Assembly (NCBI GenBank): GCA_947561395.2
Contig: OX387190.1
Coordinates: 39,730,392-39,794,391 of the forward strand
Direction of reading: 5' to 3'
Length of the DNA stretch: 64,000 nucleotides
Source: Buxus sempervirens
Taxonomy: Eukaryota > Streptophyta > Magnoliopsida > Buxales > Buxaceae
Part shown: in pieces, positions 24,401 through 33,764 of the stretch
Numbering within the stretch: the first letter of the stretch is position 1
Layout: every line of letters begins with the position of its first letter
Program-made: the position numbers and the translations under genes
Notes under the pieces: generated by a model
Databases searched by the model: none
Told to the model about the DNA's origin: nothing
What the model saw: only the letters and a program-made list of their open reading frames with translations

Positions 24401-27400
24401 AAGATAAGTTAAGACGATCAGGGGGCCGACGATCCCGGAGAGGGTTTCGTCGAGGGGAGGTAGAGGAGGAGGGAGAGAGAGTACCTTCATTCGGAGAGGA
24501 GATTGGTAAGGGGGGCCGAGGGCGACGGCTATACTGAAGAAGGGGAGGACCTGCAACAGAAGGTGAGGTGTCCAGATAAACAGTGCTAGTATCAGTAGGG
24601 GTATCAGCAGAAACACTAGTAGGCGGATCAAAAACAGGAAGAGGACAAGGTATGGATGGGCCACAGGAAGGCGGCGAGCTGCCCTGAACATCAAGGGAAG
24701 AGAAAAAAGGGGTAGACTCCCAGAAAGTGACATCAAGGGAGGTGATTAGACGCCCAGAGGAAGGGTCAAAACATCTATACCCTTTGGATTGGGAGGCATA
24801 ACCCATAAAGACACAGCGGATGGATTTATCGTCAAGCTTTGTTCGAGAAGGATGCCGATTTTGAACAAAGCAGACACATCCAAAAACTCGAAGAGGAAGG
24901 AGAAACAAGGGTTTATCGGGCTGAAGAACACTAAGTGGAGAAGAACCTCCCAGAACTTTGCTAGGAACCCGGTTAATAAGGTAAGTGGCTGTAAGCACAG
25001 CCATATGCCAGAACGACTTGGGGACAGACATTCCCCGAAGGAGACATCGGGTAACGTCCATAAGATGACGGTTTTTGCGTTCAGCTACGCCATTTTGTTC
25101 AGGGGTATAAGGACAGGTGAGCTGGTGTAGAATGCCCAAGTTGGACAAGTGAGCTACAAGATCATTGGTGAGGTATTCCCCCCCATTGTCAGACCGAATA
25201 CCCCGAACAACAGTGGAAAACTGAGTTTTAACCATAGTGAGAAACTGGCACAGAGTAGCAAAGACATCAGATTTTTTCTTAAGCAAATAAACCCAAGTAC
25301 ATCGAGAAAAATCATCAATAAAAGTAACATAATACCGATGACCAGAACTAGCAGTAACGGGGGAGGGCCCCCAAACATCAGAGTGAATTAAATCAAACAT
25401 AGTGGGAGAGCGATGCATACGAGAAATATAAGGCTTTCGACAATGTTTCGAAAGTTCACACACATGACATTTAAAATGAGATTGTTTGCAAGCAACAGAC
25501 AGACTAGGAAACATTAAACAAAGATACTGAAAATGAACATGACCCAAACGAGCATGCCACAAAGGAATGTCATGGGCAGAAACAAAAAAAGGAAAGTCAA
25601 AACACAGGAGTAGTAGCAGCACGCAGAGCATGGTCAGGAGGCTGAGAAGGCGGTGGATCGCCAAAGTAGTATAGTCCATCACGCTCATACCCCTTGCCAA
25701 AAATCCTCTTCGAAGTCCGGTCCTGCAAGAAACAACGATCAGGTAAGAAGATAACAGCACAATCAAGGGATTTTGCAAGACGACTAACAGATAAAAGATT
25801 AAAAGCAAATTTTGGGACATGAAAAACAGATGAAAGAGTGATATTTGATGAAAGTTTGACTGCGCCTTCACTACTAATCGTAGCAACGGACCCATCAGCT
25901 AATCGAACAGATCTATGAGTATGAGTCAAGGGGGAAGAAAAAAAGGATAACTCACCCGTCATATGATCATTGGCACCAGAATCAAGAACCCAAGAGGGGG
26001 ACTCAGAGCGAACGTGGAAGGCAGTGGGGATACCTGAGGATAAAGTAGTGGTGGAGCCTGGTAATGACAGTTGGGCAATCTGGGCTTGAAGTGCTGCCAC
26101 CTGAGCAGAGAGGGAAGGGGCAGGAGGCTCTGTGGTCTCGGCAACAGCAGCAGCTCTAGGAGGGAGGCCAGTCTTCTTTTGGAATTGAAGCTTCAACTCG
26201 GGGTGAAGTTTCCAGCAAGTTTCCTTAAGGTGTCTGGGGTTCCCACAATAGCGACAGGTCGACCGCCTTTTTCCAGAAGGACGAGTATTAGACGAACCTG
26301 CTGAGATAGCAAAGGCCATCTGATCTGTAACCTCACCAGTAGGTGGTATCGCAATAGGAGTGGAAATAAGGCGTCGACGCTCTTCCTGATCAATCATCGC
26401 AAATGCATCCATCAAAGATGGAACTGGAGTAGAGTTTAGAATCTGGGTGCGAAGATTCTCAAACTCGGGTTTAAGCCCCATAAGAAAAGCATAAGTATGA
26501 AGACGATCCAACTTCTGAACCGCCACAGAGGCCATCGTCCCAAAGTCACTGACGGGATCATACTGAGCCATCTCATCCCAACGAGTCTGTAGGTAGCCAA
26601 AAAACTGAGAGACAGTCAATCCAAGGCTCTCCTGAGTGGCACGGGCAACCTCCTGGTACAACTCAAAGTGCCGAGCCTCATTCCGGGAATGAGCATACAT
26701 CGCAGTCAAAGTAGTCCAAAGACTAGCAACATTCTCATGATACATAAACATATTGAAGATATGTGGCTCCATAGAGCCATAGATCCAACTCAGAATGAGG
26801 CATTTATCAATATCCCATTGATCTGCCTTAGGATCATCATCAGCGGGACGTGGAGCTTTTCCCAAAAGCCAAGCAGACTTACCTCGGCCACCAATAAACA
26901 ATTTCAAGGACCGAGACCAAGCTGCAAAATTACGTCCATTCAACAGAACACTGGTAACTCTTCCACCGGTTAGAGGAGGTGCCAAATCCAAACGGGCACT
27001 AGATGATTCTGCCATGGAGAATCAAAGGAATAACCAGGGAAGAAAGGAAAAAACAGCCCTTAGGGCATCAACAAGTCGCAAACGACTTCACTTTTTTGTC
27101 TTGTGAGATGCAACGAGAAATGGAGGATCCAATCTCGAGCTTCAGCAAAGCCCTAGCTTCGTTCTACAAACACCTCCAGACCAGCTGCGAAGCCCTCAAG
27201 GAATCTATTGAAAGGCGACCCATCCCTCTTGATTCAGCGTCTTCAACCTTCGTACAATGCCTCAATCGACGAGTTTCTTCCGCAAATAAGGAAGGTCCCT
27301 GCGTGCGCGCGAGAAGAGGGGAAAGAGAGGACCTGTGCGCGCGCGAGAAGAGGGGAAGGAGAGGACCCGCGCGCGCGCGAGAAGAGGAAGGAAGGGCCTG

Positions 27401-30400
27401 CGCTGCGCGCGCGCGAGAAGTGGAGAAGAAGGACCTGCGCGCACGCGCGAGGAGAAAGAGGGAAAACGAGGGTGCTGTGCGGGGAAGAAGAAGAGGAAAG
27501 TTGGGGACGGTGGTGCTGTGCAGCGGCGGCGGCGGTGGCGACGGAGGTTGGTTTTTTGTTTGTTTGCTCTGATACCAAGTTGAACAGTGAAAGGTCAAAA
27601 ATTACAAATGGTGAACAGTAAGTGGGTTTTATACCCACAAGCTAATTAAACTAATTACATCAACAATCAACAATTAACACTACTAATATCTAACAAACCT
27701 AACCAACCAAACCCATATTAAAAATTCGGTTCTGTTTGGGTTGGTTTAGGTCGTCTGCCACACATTATATAGTTTTTGAGGTTTTGACAGGATCCTTAGA
27801 AACCCTTTTAATATCAATCCAAGCCCATATTATATGCATCTTGATCTACATATCCTCTCCTAAACGAGTTTACTAAACACCTCAAATCTTCTCATCAGGC
27901 CTAGAATAATCATAGAACAGAAAAAAATAATAATAATAAGAGAGAAAGAGAGAGGAAAAAGGTAGTATTTAGTACTTTCTAGAAGCCACAAAGAACGACA
28001 TCTGAAGTTCTCCATCTATAAACCAGGTTTAGTTCCCTCCTTGAAAAATTTGGAAATGTTACTTGGGAATGCTCTCAAAGACATGCCCTAAAATACAAAA
28101 AACCCTCCATGGGGCCTTCATAGCCTTCCTACTCTTGCAACAAGGGTAAACAAGAGAAAATGAGAGCTGTTACTGAAGGTTTTAGGAAAAATAACAGAGG
28201 CAGGAGGAAGACGGTAGAATCTGGCAAAACGGCACTGAAGGTTTTGACATTGCAGAAAAAAAAGGGTAAATAAACCCCAAAATAGACAGCCAAAATAATT
28301 GTAAATGGTGAAAAATGAATAAAGAAAAGGAGAAAAAAGAGTTCAATCCTGTTGTTTTAGTTTGAGGTTTTGAGATTTGAAACTTTGAAGCTCTCTGTGA
28401 AGAACTCTATGTTTTTTTAGATGAAGATGGCAATGGCTGGATAAATATAGCAATGATGATGGTAGCAACTGCAAGTGCTGGGACTCCTGGAATGAAATCC
28501 TTTCAACTCTAGAAAGATAGAAAGTAGAAACCCTAAATATTAGGGTTTAAAAGTTTAAAATTTAAGTGACTTCAATCACAATTTCTCTATCATCTATGAG
28601 GCTAGGGCATGAAGAGTTAAAATAAAGTTGCAGTTTGTATCATAATTATGGTATAATAATGATAACGCACATGTACACACACGCAAACTCCACACACACA
28701 CACTCACAGTTAGGGCTGCAACTCAGTGCGGTTTGGTTCGGGTTGGCCTCAACCCAAGACCAAACCAAGGTTACTGATGGTCGGCCCAAAACTGAATTGA
28801 ACCGACCTTAGAACTGAAATACCCAAACCGAAAACCAAACCGATTATTTAAAGAAAACCCGTAACCCAACCCAAACCGAATTGTTCGGTTTGGGTCATTT
28901 TCCCATACTTAAAACCTGTTATCAAGAGAGAGATTCCTACTTTTGCCAAAAAAAATTTTAAAGAATACATACAACAAATTTAAATGATCATCACTTACAT
29001 GCGGTTCAATCTCTTAAGTAGTTCACATGCATACATAAGATGGAGCAAAGAGCTTAGAATCCCAAGTCATATGTTAATTGTTTTGGATCACACTTTTGAG
29101 CTCATGAATCAATTTAATAATTAACTACAAAATTGATAAAATAATAATCTTATTCATTATTTTATAACTTATAATTTATAAGTTATATTTTATTATTACA
29201 ACTTTATCTATTGTATATTTTATATATATTAATATATTTCGGTTTGGTTCAATTCGGTTTTACACTGAGGAAATTCAGTTTGGTTAACCTGAGCCTTCAA
29301 CCCAAAACCGAACCAAACAAATTCTTTTAACAAATTTGGTTCTCTATTTTTAGAACCAAAACCTACCCAAAGACTATATAACCCAAATCAAACCGATCCA
29401 AAGTCGGGTTGGACCGATTTGGTTTCAATTTTAACCGACCCAAGTTGTAGCCCTACTCACAGTTGAGGAAAATATATCAAATATTTGAGTTTTGGTTCAG
29501 TTATGTTTTGAGATTTTGGAACTAAAACAGAACCAAATGTGTTGGAACCAAATCCCACCTGACACAAAATTGGTTTGAATTAGTCGGCTGACCATAGTTT
29601 CACCCCTAGCTTCAAGTATGGTCCAATTAGGGACTTTGTCGTGTCATGGTTGTCTTAGAGGATATTTGTAGAATTCTCAATGATAATGCTATATAACATT
29701 TCATCAGCAACACAAGCAAATATCACCACAGCCCTCTAGTCATAATCTTCCATCTAACATATGGGCACGGTATGGTCTTCTTTTGTAATGGCTTGTGAAA
29801 ACTCTATTAGATTACTAGATATTGAAATTAGCAAAATCTATTCCTCCTTTAAATTATCTGAATCAAAATTTGTAGTTGATATCATGACTCGATGACAATA
29901 GCTTACTTGTTCTATAGTGTCAGGAGCAAATCCTTTTACTATACATGCAAGAGGCAGGGTTAGTGGTCCGTCTCAGTTTTGTTGTCTGTTCACCCAGAAA
30001 TCTGGACCTTCTGGCATTGGAGGTCATTAGAGCTGTAATTTGCATGCATATTTTGGTCCTATAAGGAGTGTTCAATGAGGGCAAAAATATACACCTTATT
30101 GAAAGGCCTGAGGGGAGCAAGGTCACTTGGGATATTGGATTTAGTAGCAGAAGGTGACTCTTCAAGGGTGATTTCACTTGGGGAGAAAGGCTTGATATTA
30201 TGACTCGATGACAATAGCTTACTTGTTCTATAGTGTCAGGAGCAAATCCTTTTACTATACATGCAAGAGGCAGGGTTAGTGGTCCGTCTCAGTTTTGTTG
30301 TCTGTTCACCCAGAAATCTGGACCTTCTGGCATGGGAGGTCATTAGAGCTGTAATTTGCATGCATATTTTGGTCCTATAAGGAGTGTTCAATGAGGGCAA

Positions 30401-32488
30401 AAATATAAACCTAATTGAAAGGCCTGAGGGGAGCAAGGTCACTTGGGATATTGGATTTAGTAGCAGAAGGTGACTCTTCAAGGGTGATTTCATGGATGGC
30501 TGATATATCGAGTTGTTCATGGAGGTTGTCTCACCTTGTTCAATTGGCCAAAGATCTAGCACAAGAGTTGAATACCTTGTTCAATCGTTTGATTAGACAA
30601 GCCAATGTTTTAGTTGATATATTGATACAGGTCGGGGTGAGGAGATATTGTTTACTGGCTTGCCTTCTGAGGTATGTTGTTTGGGTGATGTGAGTTCCAT
30701 TTTTTCCTTTTTTTTTCTTCTCTTGTGACTAGGTGGCTTTAGACACTTGAATTTATCCTTTTAGCTTTCTAGGGTTGCTTCCATGCTCGTTGACTTCCGT
30801 TCATCTGGTAAGCAAACACTAGTACATTCTTCTATTAATAAAGAATTATGATTCATTATATATATATGATTATAAAACTTTGAGGTTTATGTTTTCACCC
30901 GATTGCAAAATCTGACTTTAAAGTTTTACAGCTTTGCAAAATTGCCTTGACCAAGGTTTTTACAATGTGTGAAAAATAATTAGGGAAGTCGGAAGGGAAA
31001 CAAACCACAACTCTAAAATTTATATGGTTCACCCAAGTCAACAGTTTAATAGGCAAAGTTTATCTAAAGAATTTCCACCATACGATGAAGATTATACATG
31101 CAAAAAATTAAAATAAGTCTATTCTAGAACCCAATAGAACCCCTTAAACAGAAGCCAAACAACTGAAGTTGACTAGAACACACAACATTCTCTGAAGCAG
31201 TTTAGTCAGAGAGTGATCTTGCACAAAGAATACACACAAATCCAGCTTAAAAGAGAGATTGTTCATAAAATATCTAAAACAGGGTCAATAAAAATTGGCT
31301 AGTCTGATTCTGTTCTAACACAATTGCACTCACATTGCAGGAGCTTTTATTAAATGTGTTGCAGACTTATTCAAACCTTAGATCTCTCAAGTCTTAGTTA
31401 CCTGTAACAGAGAAAATCTTTGATTCTAACTCTAAAGAAAAATTTTCAAGTGTACAGGTTTTTATTTATTTATTTATTTACTCGTGGTTGAACATGATAT
31501 TATATTTCAGACTCCTTATGTAACTAAAGCATGATAAAGACAATGTTATTTCTATATTTTTTGTGGGTTTGAAAGCTCATTCATTGGTTTGTGCAAGCAC
31601 GAGGCTCATCTTTGGTGATGTTTGGACTTCTTGGCCCTTTGATTTTTTATGGGGCATAGAGTCCACTATTGCTTTAAATACATTATTCGATGGGAGATCT
31701 ATCCCATTTGAGATGTTTTATCAGTGGATTGAAGTCCATTCATAAGTTTATGGTTAGGAATCCACTGACATGGATGGAAGAAATCCTTAATGAAACCATG
31801 TGAAAAATTTTAGACTCATTGTTTAAAGTCTGAGAACAGGGGTCATTGTTGTTTAGTTCTATGCTCTTCTTGGCTGATTAATTTGTTTGACAGCATATTC
31901 TTGATAAAGTGAATATGGATCGTCAGGTTGTGAGACGCAAAGACTTGCAAATGGGCTTAAGGCCCTTGAAGTTGTACGTTGTGGATCATTTCGCACTTTT
32001 CTATGGGTTTTAGGACCCAACAGGTTTTATTAAATGGAGTCAAAATGCCCTTATTTTTCTTTTATTGACTTTGGATTTGAGCTCAAGGCTACCTGTAGAT
32101 TGCATATTCAAACTTAAGATCTGTTTTCATGAAATCTTCTGGGGGGCTCAGGACTCAAAAGATACATTAAATGGAGTTAATATTACTATATCTTGAATTT
32201 TTATTATGGTGAATTGTTGTTAATGAGCTGAAAGCCTTGTTAGTTGAGGAAATCTATAAAGTTGCTGAATTATTTGTAATAATCTGTTGATGGTATAATC
32301 TTTTGGGTTGAAAATCCAACTCATATTTTAGAATAGGACCCGTTCTGTTAGGTTAGAGTCTCATCCTTTTACAAGCTCAGCAGCAACAAATATAGTACTC
32401 ACTTCTAATGATCTTATTGTTTATGTACCTCCACTGAAATGCATGATGATGTTGTCAGGTGGACACAAAACGCAGGAGGAGGCGATAA
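18438..32488 (+). CDS. SHL: SHL-type BAH-PHD histone-reader protein
   Basis: Five exons (18438-18510, 18611-18953, 19204-19272, 21535-21670, 32459-32488) close in frame to 216 residues. The BAH domain spans about 25-140 and includes [22 protein letters not shown]4HC3 PHD finger follows (C141, C143, C156, C159, H164, C167, C183, C186). The pair SHL/EBS in Arabidopsis are nuclear readers that bind H3K27me3 through BAH and H3K4me2/3 through PHD and repress flowering. The phrase [20 protein letters not shown] favours SHL over EBS. The final exon has ten codons including the stop and adds a basic tail, VDTKRRRRR. It lies 10.8 kb downstream because intron 4 (21671-32458) contains a copia retrotransposon and other repeats. 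If intron 4 were not spliced, the frame would run on and stop at about 21796. Confidence 0.92.
19830..20290 (-). mobile_element. LINE reverse-transcriptase fragment in SHL intron 3
   Basis: The minus-strand translation contains [20 protein letters not shown] followed by [13 protein letters not shown] and GIIEGRLPV. This is the stretch after the catalytic motif in plant L1-type reverse transcriptases. Frames shift and stops occur on both sides, so it is a dead internal fragment. It sits in reverse orientation inside intron 3 of the SHL gene. Confidence 0.8.
22480..22638. mobile_element. hAT-like MITE remnant, left half (split by copia)
   Basis: This AT-rich block with repeated GAACTGAA/ACCAAA words and a leading TAGGGATACAACTTGG resembles the 28711-29455 element. 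It stops abruptly at the copia target site AACCT, and similar sequence resumes at 27696, so the retrotransposon landed inside it. No clear right terminus was found after 27760. Confidence 0.5.
22639..22756 (-). repeat. Copia 3' LTR (118 bp)
   Basis: Identical to 27578-27695. A TATA box (TATAAAA on the minus strand, 22694-22688) marks U3. The outer boundary is set by the AACCT target duplication. Confidence 0.95.
22757..22765 (-). other. Polypurine tract
   Basis: On the minus strand, GAGGGGGAG sits immediately before the 3' LTR, where the plus-strand primer of an LTR retrotransposon is expected. Confidence 0.85.
22764..25620 (-). pseudogene. Copia pol: integrase, reverse transcriptase, RNase H
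   Basis: The long frame (open from 25895 down to the stop at 22764) carries the zinc-binding N-terminus of integrase (WHARLGH ... CHVCELSKH). The catalytic core follows ([25 protein letters not shown]). Then come RT with [11 protein letters not shown] and RNase H ([17 protein letters not shown] and [13 protein letters not shown]). The order is that of Ty1/copia. The first 90 or so codons of the frame, 25895 to about 25620, overlap the upstream gag-protease frame and look non-coding. It therefore lacks its own start and is joined to gag by a one-base frame change near 25600. No stop interrupts the domains. I call it defective in this copy unless the shift is programmed. Confidence 0.93.
25597..27015 (-). 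CDS. Copia gag and protease
   Basis: A 472-residue frame starts [11 protein letters not shown]. It carries a UBN2-like gag region, a CCHC zinc knuckle ([16 protein letters not shown]2CX4HX4C, at about residue 254) and an aspartic protease with [13 protein letters not shown] at about residue 341. It ends at TGA just before the integrase zinc-binding region, in a different frame from the rest of pol. Most copia elements encode a single polyprotein, so this is either an indel (a T7 run lies just downstream) or an unusual frameshift design. Confidence 0.93.
   Translation of the reverse strand: MAESSSARLDLAPPLTGGRVTSVLLNGRNFAAWSRSLKLFIGGRGKSAWLLGKAPRPADDDPKADQWDIDKCLILSWIYGSMEPHIFNMFMYHENVASLWTTLTAMYAHSRNEARHFELYQEVARATQESLGLTVSQFFGYLQTRWDEMAQYDPVSDFGTMASVAVQKLDRLHTYAFLMGLKPEFENLRTQILNSTPVPSLMDAFAMIDQEERRRLISTPIAIPPTGEVTDQMAFAISAGSSNTRPSGKRRSTCRYCGNPRHLKETCWKLHPELKLQFQKKTGLPPRAAAVAETTEPPAPSLSAQVAALQAQIAQLSLPGSTTTLSSGIPTAFHVRSESPSWVLDSGANDHMTGELSFFSSPLTHTHRSVRLADGSVATISSEGAVKLSSNITLSSVFHVPKFAFNLLSVSRLAKSLDCAVIFLPDRCFLQDRTSKRIFGKGYERDGLYYFGDPPPSQPPDHALRAATTPVF
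27120..27290 (+). pseudogene. Possible captured host-gene fragment in copia leader
   Basis: On the strand opposite to the retrotransposon genes, 57 codons starting at ATG 27120 read [20 protein letters not shown] and continue with [20 protein letters not shown] and [11 protein letters not shown]. The composition looks like a real helical plant protein N-terminus, unlike the low-complexity translation that follows. It recalls a conserved plant family annotated as spindle/kinetochore-associated-like, but I am not certain of that. The frame runs into the GC-rich tandem repeat at about 27290, so it cannot be a whole gene. It lies between the primer binding site and gag, in antisense. Confidence 0.45.
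27294..27460. repeat. GC-rich tandem repeat in copia leader
   Basis: Five imperfect copies of a 33-37 bp unit, each built as GGACCTG, then a CGCGCGCG run, then GAGAAGAGGGGAAGGA. Its GC content contrasts sharply with the AT-rich surroundings. The alternating CG tracts could form hairpins or Z-DNA and would be dense in CpG methylation sites. Confidence 0.9.
27566..27577 (-). other. Copia primer binding site
   Basis: On the minus strand TGGTATCAGAGC directly follows the 5' LTR. This matches the 3' end of plant initiator tRNA-Met, the usual primer for copia elements. Confidence 0.95.
27578..27695 (-). repeat. Copia 5' LTR (118 bp)
   Basis: Identical to the LTR at 22639-22756. The inner boundary is set by the adjacent primer binding site and the outer one by the AACCT duplication. 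Confidence 0.95.
28711..29455. mobile_element. hAT-like MITE, 745 bp
   Basis: Terminal inverted repeats TAGGGCTGCAACT and AGTTGTAGCCCTA are flanked by the perfect 8-bp duplication CTCACAGT (28703-28710 and 29456-29463). TAGGG ends with an 8-bp duplication are standard for hAT elements. The interior is full of ACCGAACC/GGTTTGGT words and has no transposase. It lies in SHL intron 4. Confidence 0.88.
29884..30690 (+). mobile_element. LINE RNase H remnant with 316-bp tandem duplication
   Basis: The plus strand at 30470-30640 reads [20 protein letters not shown] and [20 protein letters not shown], then [14 protein letters not shown]. This is the end of the RNase H domain of a plant non-LTR retrotransposon. 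The upstream part, 29884-30175, is repeated at 30200-30491 in direct orientation with few differences. Stops and shifts elsewhere show that it is dead. It is part of SHL intron 4. Confidence 0.7.
30700..32458. other. Remainder of SHL intron 4
   Basis: No gene or clear element boundary is seen. The block at 30950-31300, with TATATGGTTCACCCAAGTC, looks like degenerate retrotransposon sequence. The acceptor GTTGTCAG at 32451-32458 ends the intron. Confidence 0.4.
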
Positions 32489-33195
32489 TGTACATATGCA
32501 TACTCACAAATACACACAAAAAGATGAAAGCGCGTTTGGAGGCACTGTAGGCTCTCTCTCCCTCTTTTACTGCCTCTCTCTATATATGTTTTAGAGTTGG
32601 AGACCGAGGCATGTATGGCGTGGATGGGTGTGTCATGAACATGGCAGTGTTTTCATGCCAAAAGGGAAATTTTTAGCACATCTAGTCGCTTAAGAGGAGG
32701 TGAAAATGATTTCCTTAAAATGGCAATGGCTTCTTCAAGGCGTTGAGAAAGTGTATTTGGATTTGTAAATAACTCCTGTCTGCATGGTTGGAAACATTGC
32801 CATGCAATGTAGATCATCTCTTTCTTCACAACCATCTATTTAAGGTCTTCTACTTTTGACCCGATACACTCACTGGCAGGCTATTTTCAACTTGTTGAAG
32901 GACATCAGAGAAAAGTTGCTTTTCATATGTATGTACTGTATATGGATTTTAGATTGGAACTTACCAAGTTAGCTTTCTACATTCGTTGATTTTTCTTCTC
33001 TTGCCTGATCAGCTGGAGAGATTATTGTGTTATGTGGCCATCTGGATGGTAACATGTTCTTGGCAAACTCTAATCTGAAATTACATGAAGTCCACCTTAC
33101 ACCAAAGCCGCTCATAAGCTGGTTAAGTGAATGCAGGGGTAATGAGACGGTCATTGATCGCAGGATCGAAGCTTTAAATTGATAAGCCAAATTGG
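32489..33195 (+). other. SHL 3' UTR and downstream region
   Basis: The SHL stop codon ends at 32488. The following several hundred bases should include its 3' UTR. CT-rich tracts lie at 32550-32590. No other coding sequence is recognised. Confidence 0.4.
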
Positions 33196-33660
33196 ACGGA
33201 TTTTTTTTTTTTTGGTTTTGGTAAACAAGAAGGATTATATTAAGAAACAGATCGTATGCGTACATAACTTCTTGCCTCATCAAAGATAGATGATACTTCC
33301 TAAGCCAGGTGAAGGCTTCATCAGCCAGAAAAAGAATAGCTTTCTGTAGTCTGTACGAAAATTGGCTAAAAAATCGGCAGCCGAATTACCCTCCCGATAA
33401 ATATGTTAGACCTGGACATTTTGAAACACACCCCATGATTGAGAGATTTCAGTAAGATAAGGAAGAATTTTCCTTGGGACATCAGAACCAGATGGGGAGC
33501 CATTTTGCAAAGTTTTTAGTAATCGCACCATAAGGAATCTCCCTCTAAAATAATGTTTAAGAACCCCATACCGACAGCCATATGAACTGCTTCCAAAACT
33601 GCTAAAGCTTCTGCTTGTAAAGAAGAAGAGCATGATTGGGAGTGAATGGTATAAGATCAT
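33196..33660 (-). mobile_element. LINE 3' end with RNase H remnant
   Basis: On the minus strand a poly(A) tail (T run at 33201-33214) follows a decayed RNase H domain. It contains LVRLLKTLQNGS-like and LPYLTEISQSWGVFQNVQV segments and then a REGNSAADFLANF motif from 33410 down to 33360. This is a truncated plant L1-type copy. Confidence 0.7.
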
Positions 33661-33764
33661 TCTTGGAAGAATTTGTTTGTAACAGTGAAATACTAAAAAT
33701 TAATTAATTATTTTTTATAAAGGTTCATTAAAAGTTAAAATATGTATGATTAATGTGTGAATGA

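Larger units (their letters stand above)
22639..27695 (-). mobile_element. Ty1/copia LTR retrotransposon, recent insertion
   Basis: A 5,057-bp element on the minus strand inside SHL intron 4, flanked by the 5-bp duplication AACCT (22634-22638 and 27696-27700). The two 118-bp LTRs are identical by eye, which indicates a young insertion. On the minus strand the LTR begins TGTTAG and ends CAACT, giving the non-canonical TG...CT termini. The primer binding site TGGTATCAGAGC (initiator tRNA-Met type) follows directly. A polypurine tract GAGGGGGAG precedes the 3' LTR. Domain order protease-integrase-RT-RNase H makes it Ty1/copia. Gag-protease and integrase-RT are in different frames. The leader between primer site and gag carries a tandem repeat and what looks like captured host sequence. 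Confidence 0.97.

Noticed and set aside
24242-24736. Other long frames overlapping the copia pol region
   Set aside because: They are alternative-frame readings of the integrase-RT coding sequence with no domain of their own.
27003-27572. 189-codon plus-strand frame opposite the copia leader as a complete gene
   Set aside because: Only the first part from 27120 looks protein-like. The rest translates a GC-rich tandem repeat and lies inside the retrotransposon, so I list it as a possible captured fragment only.
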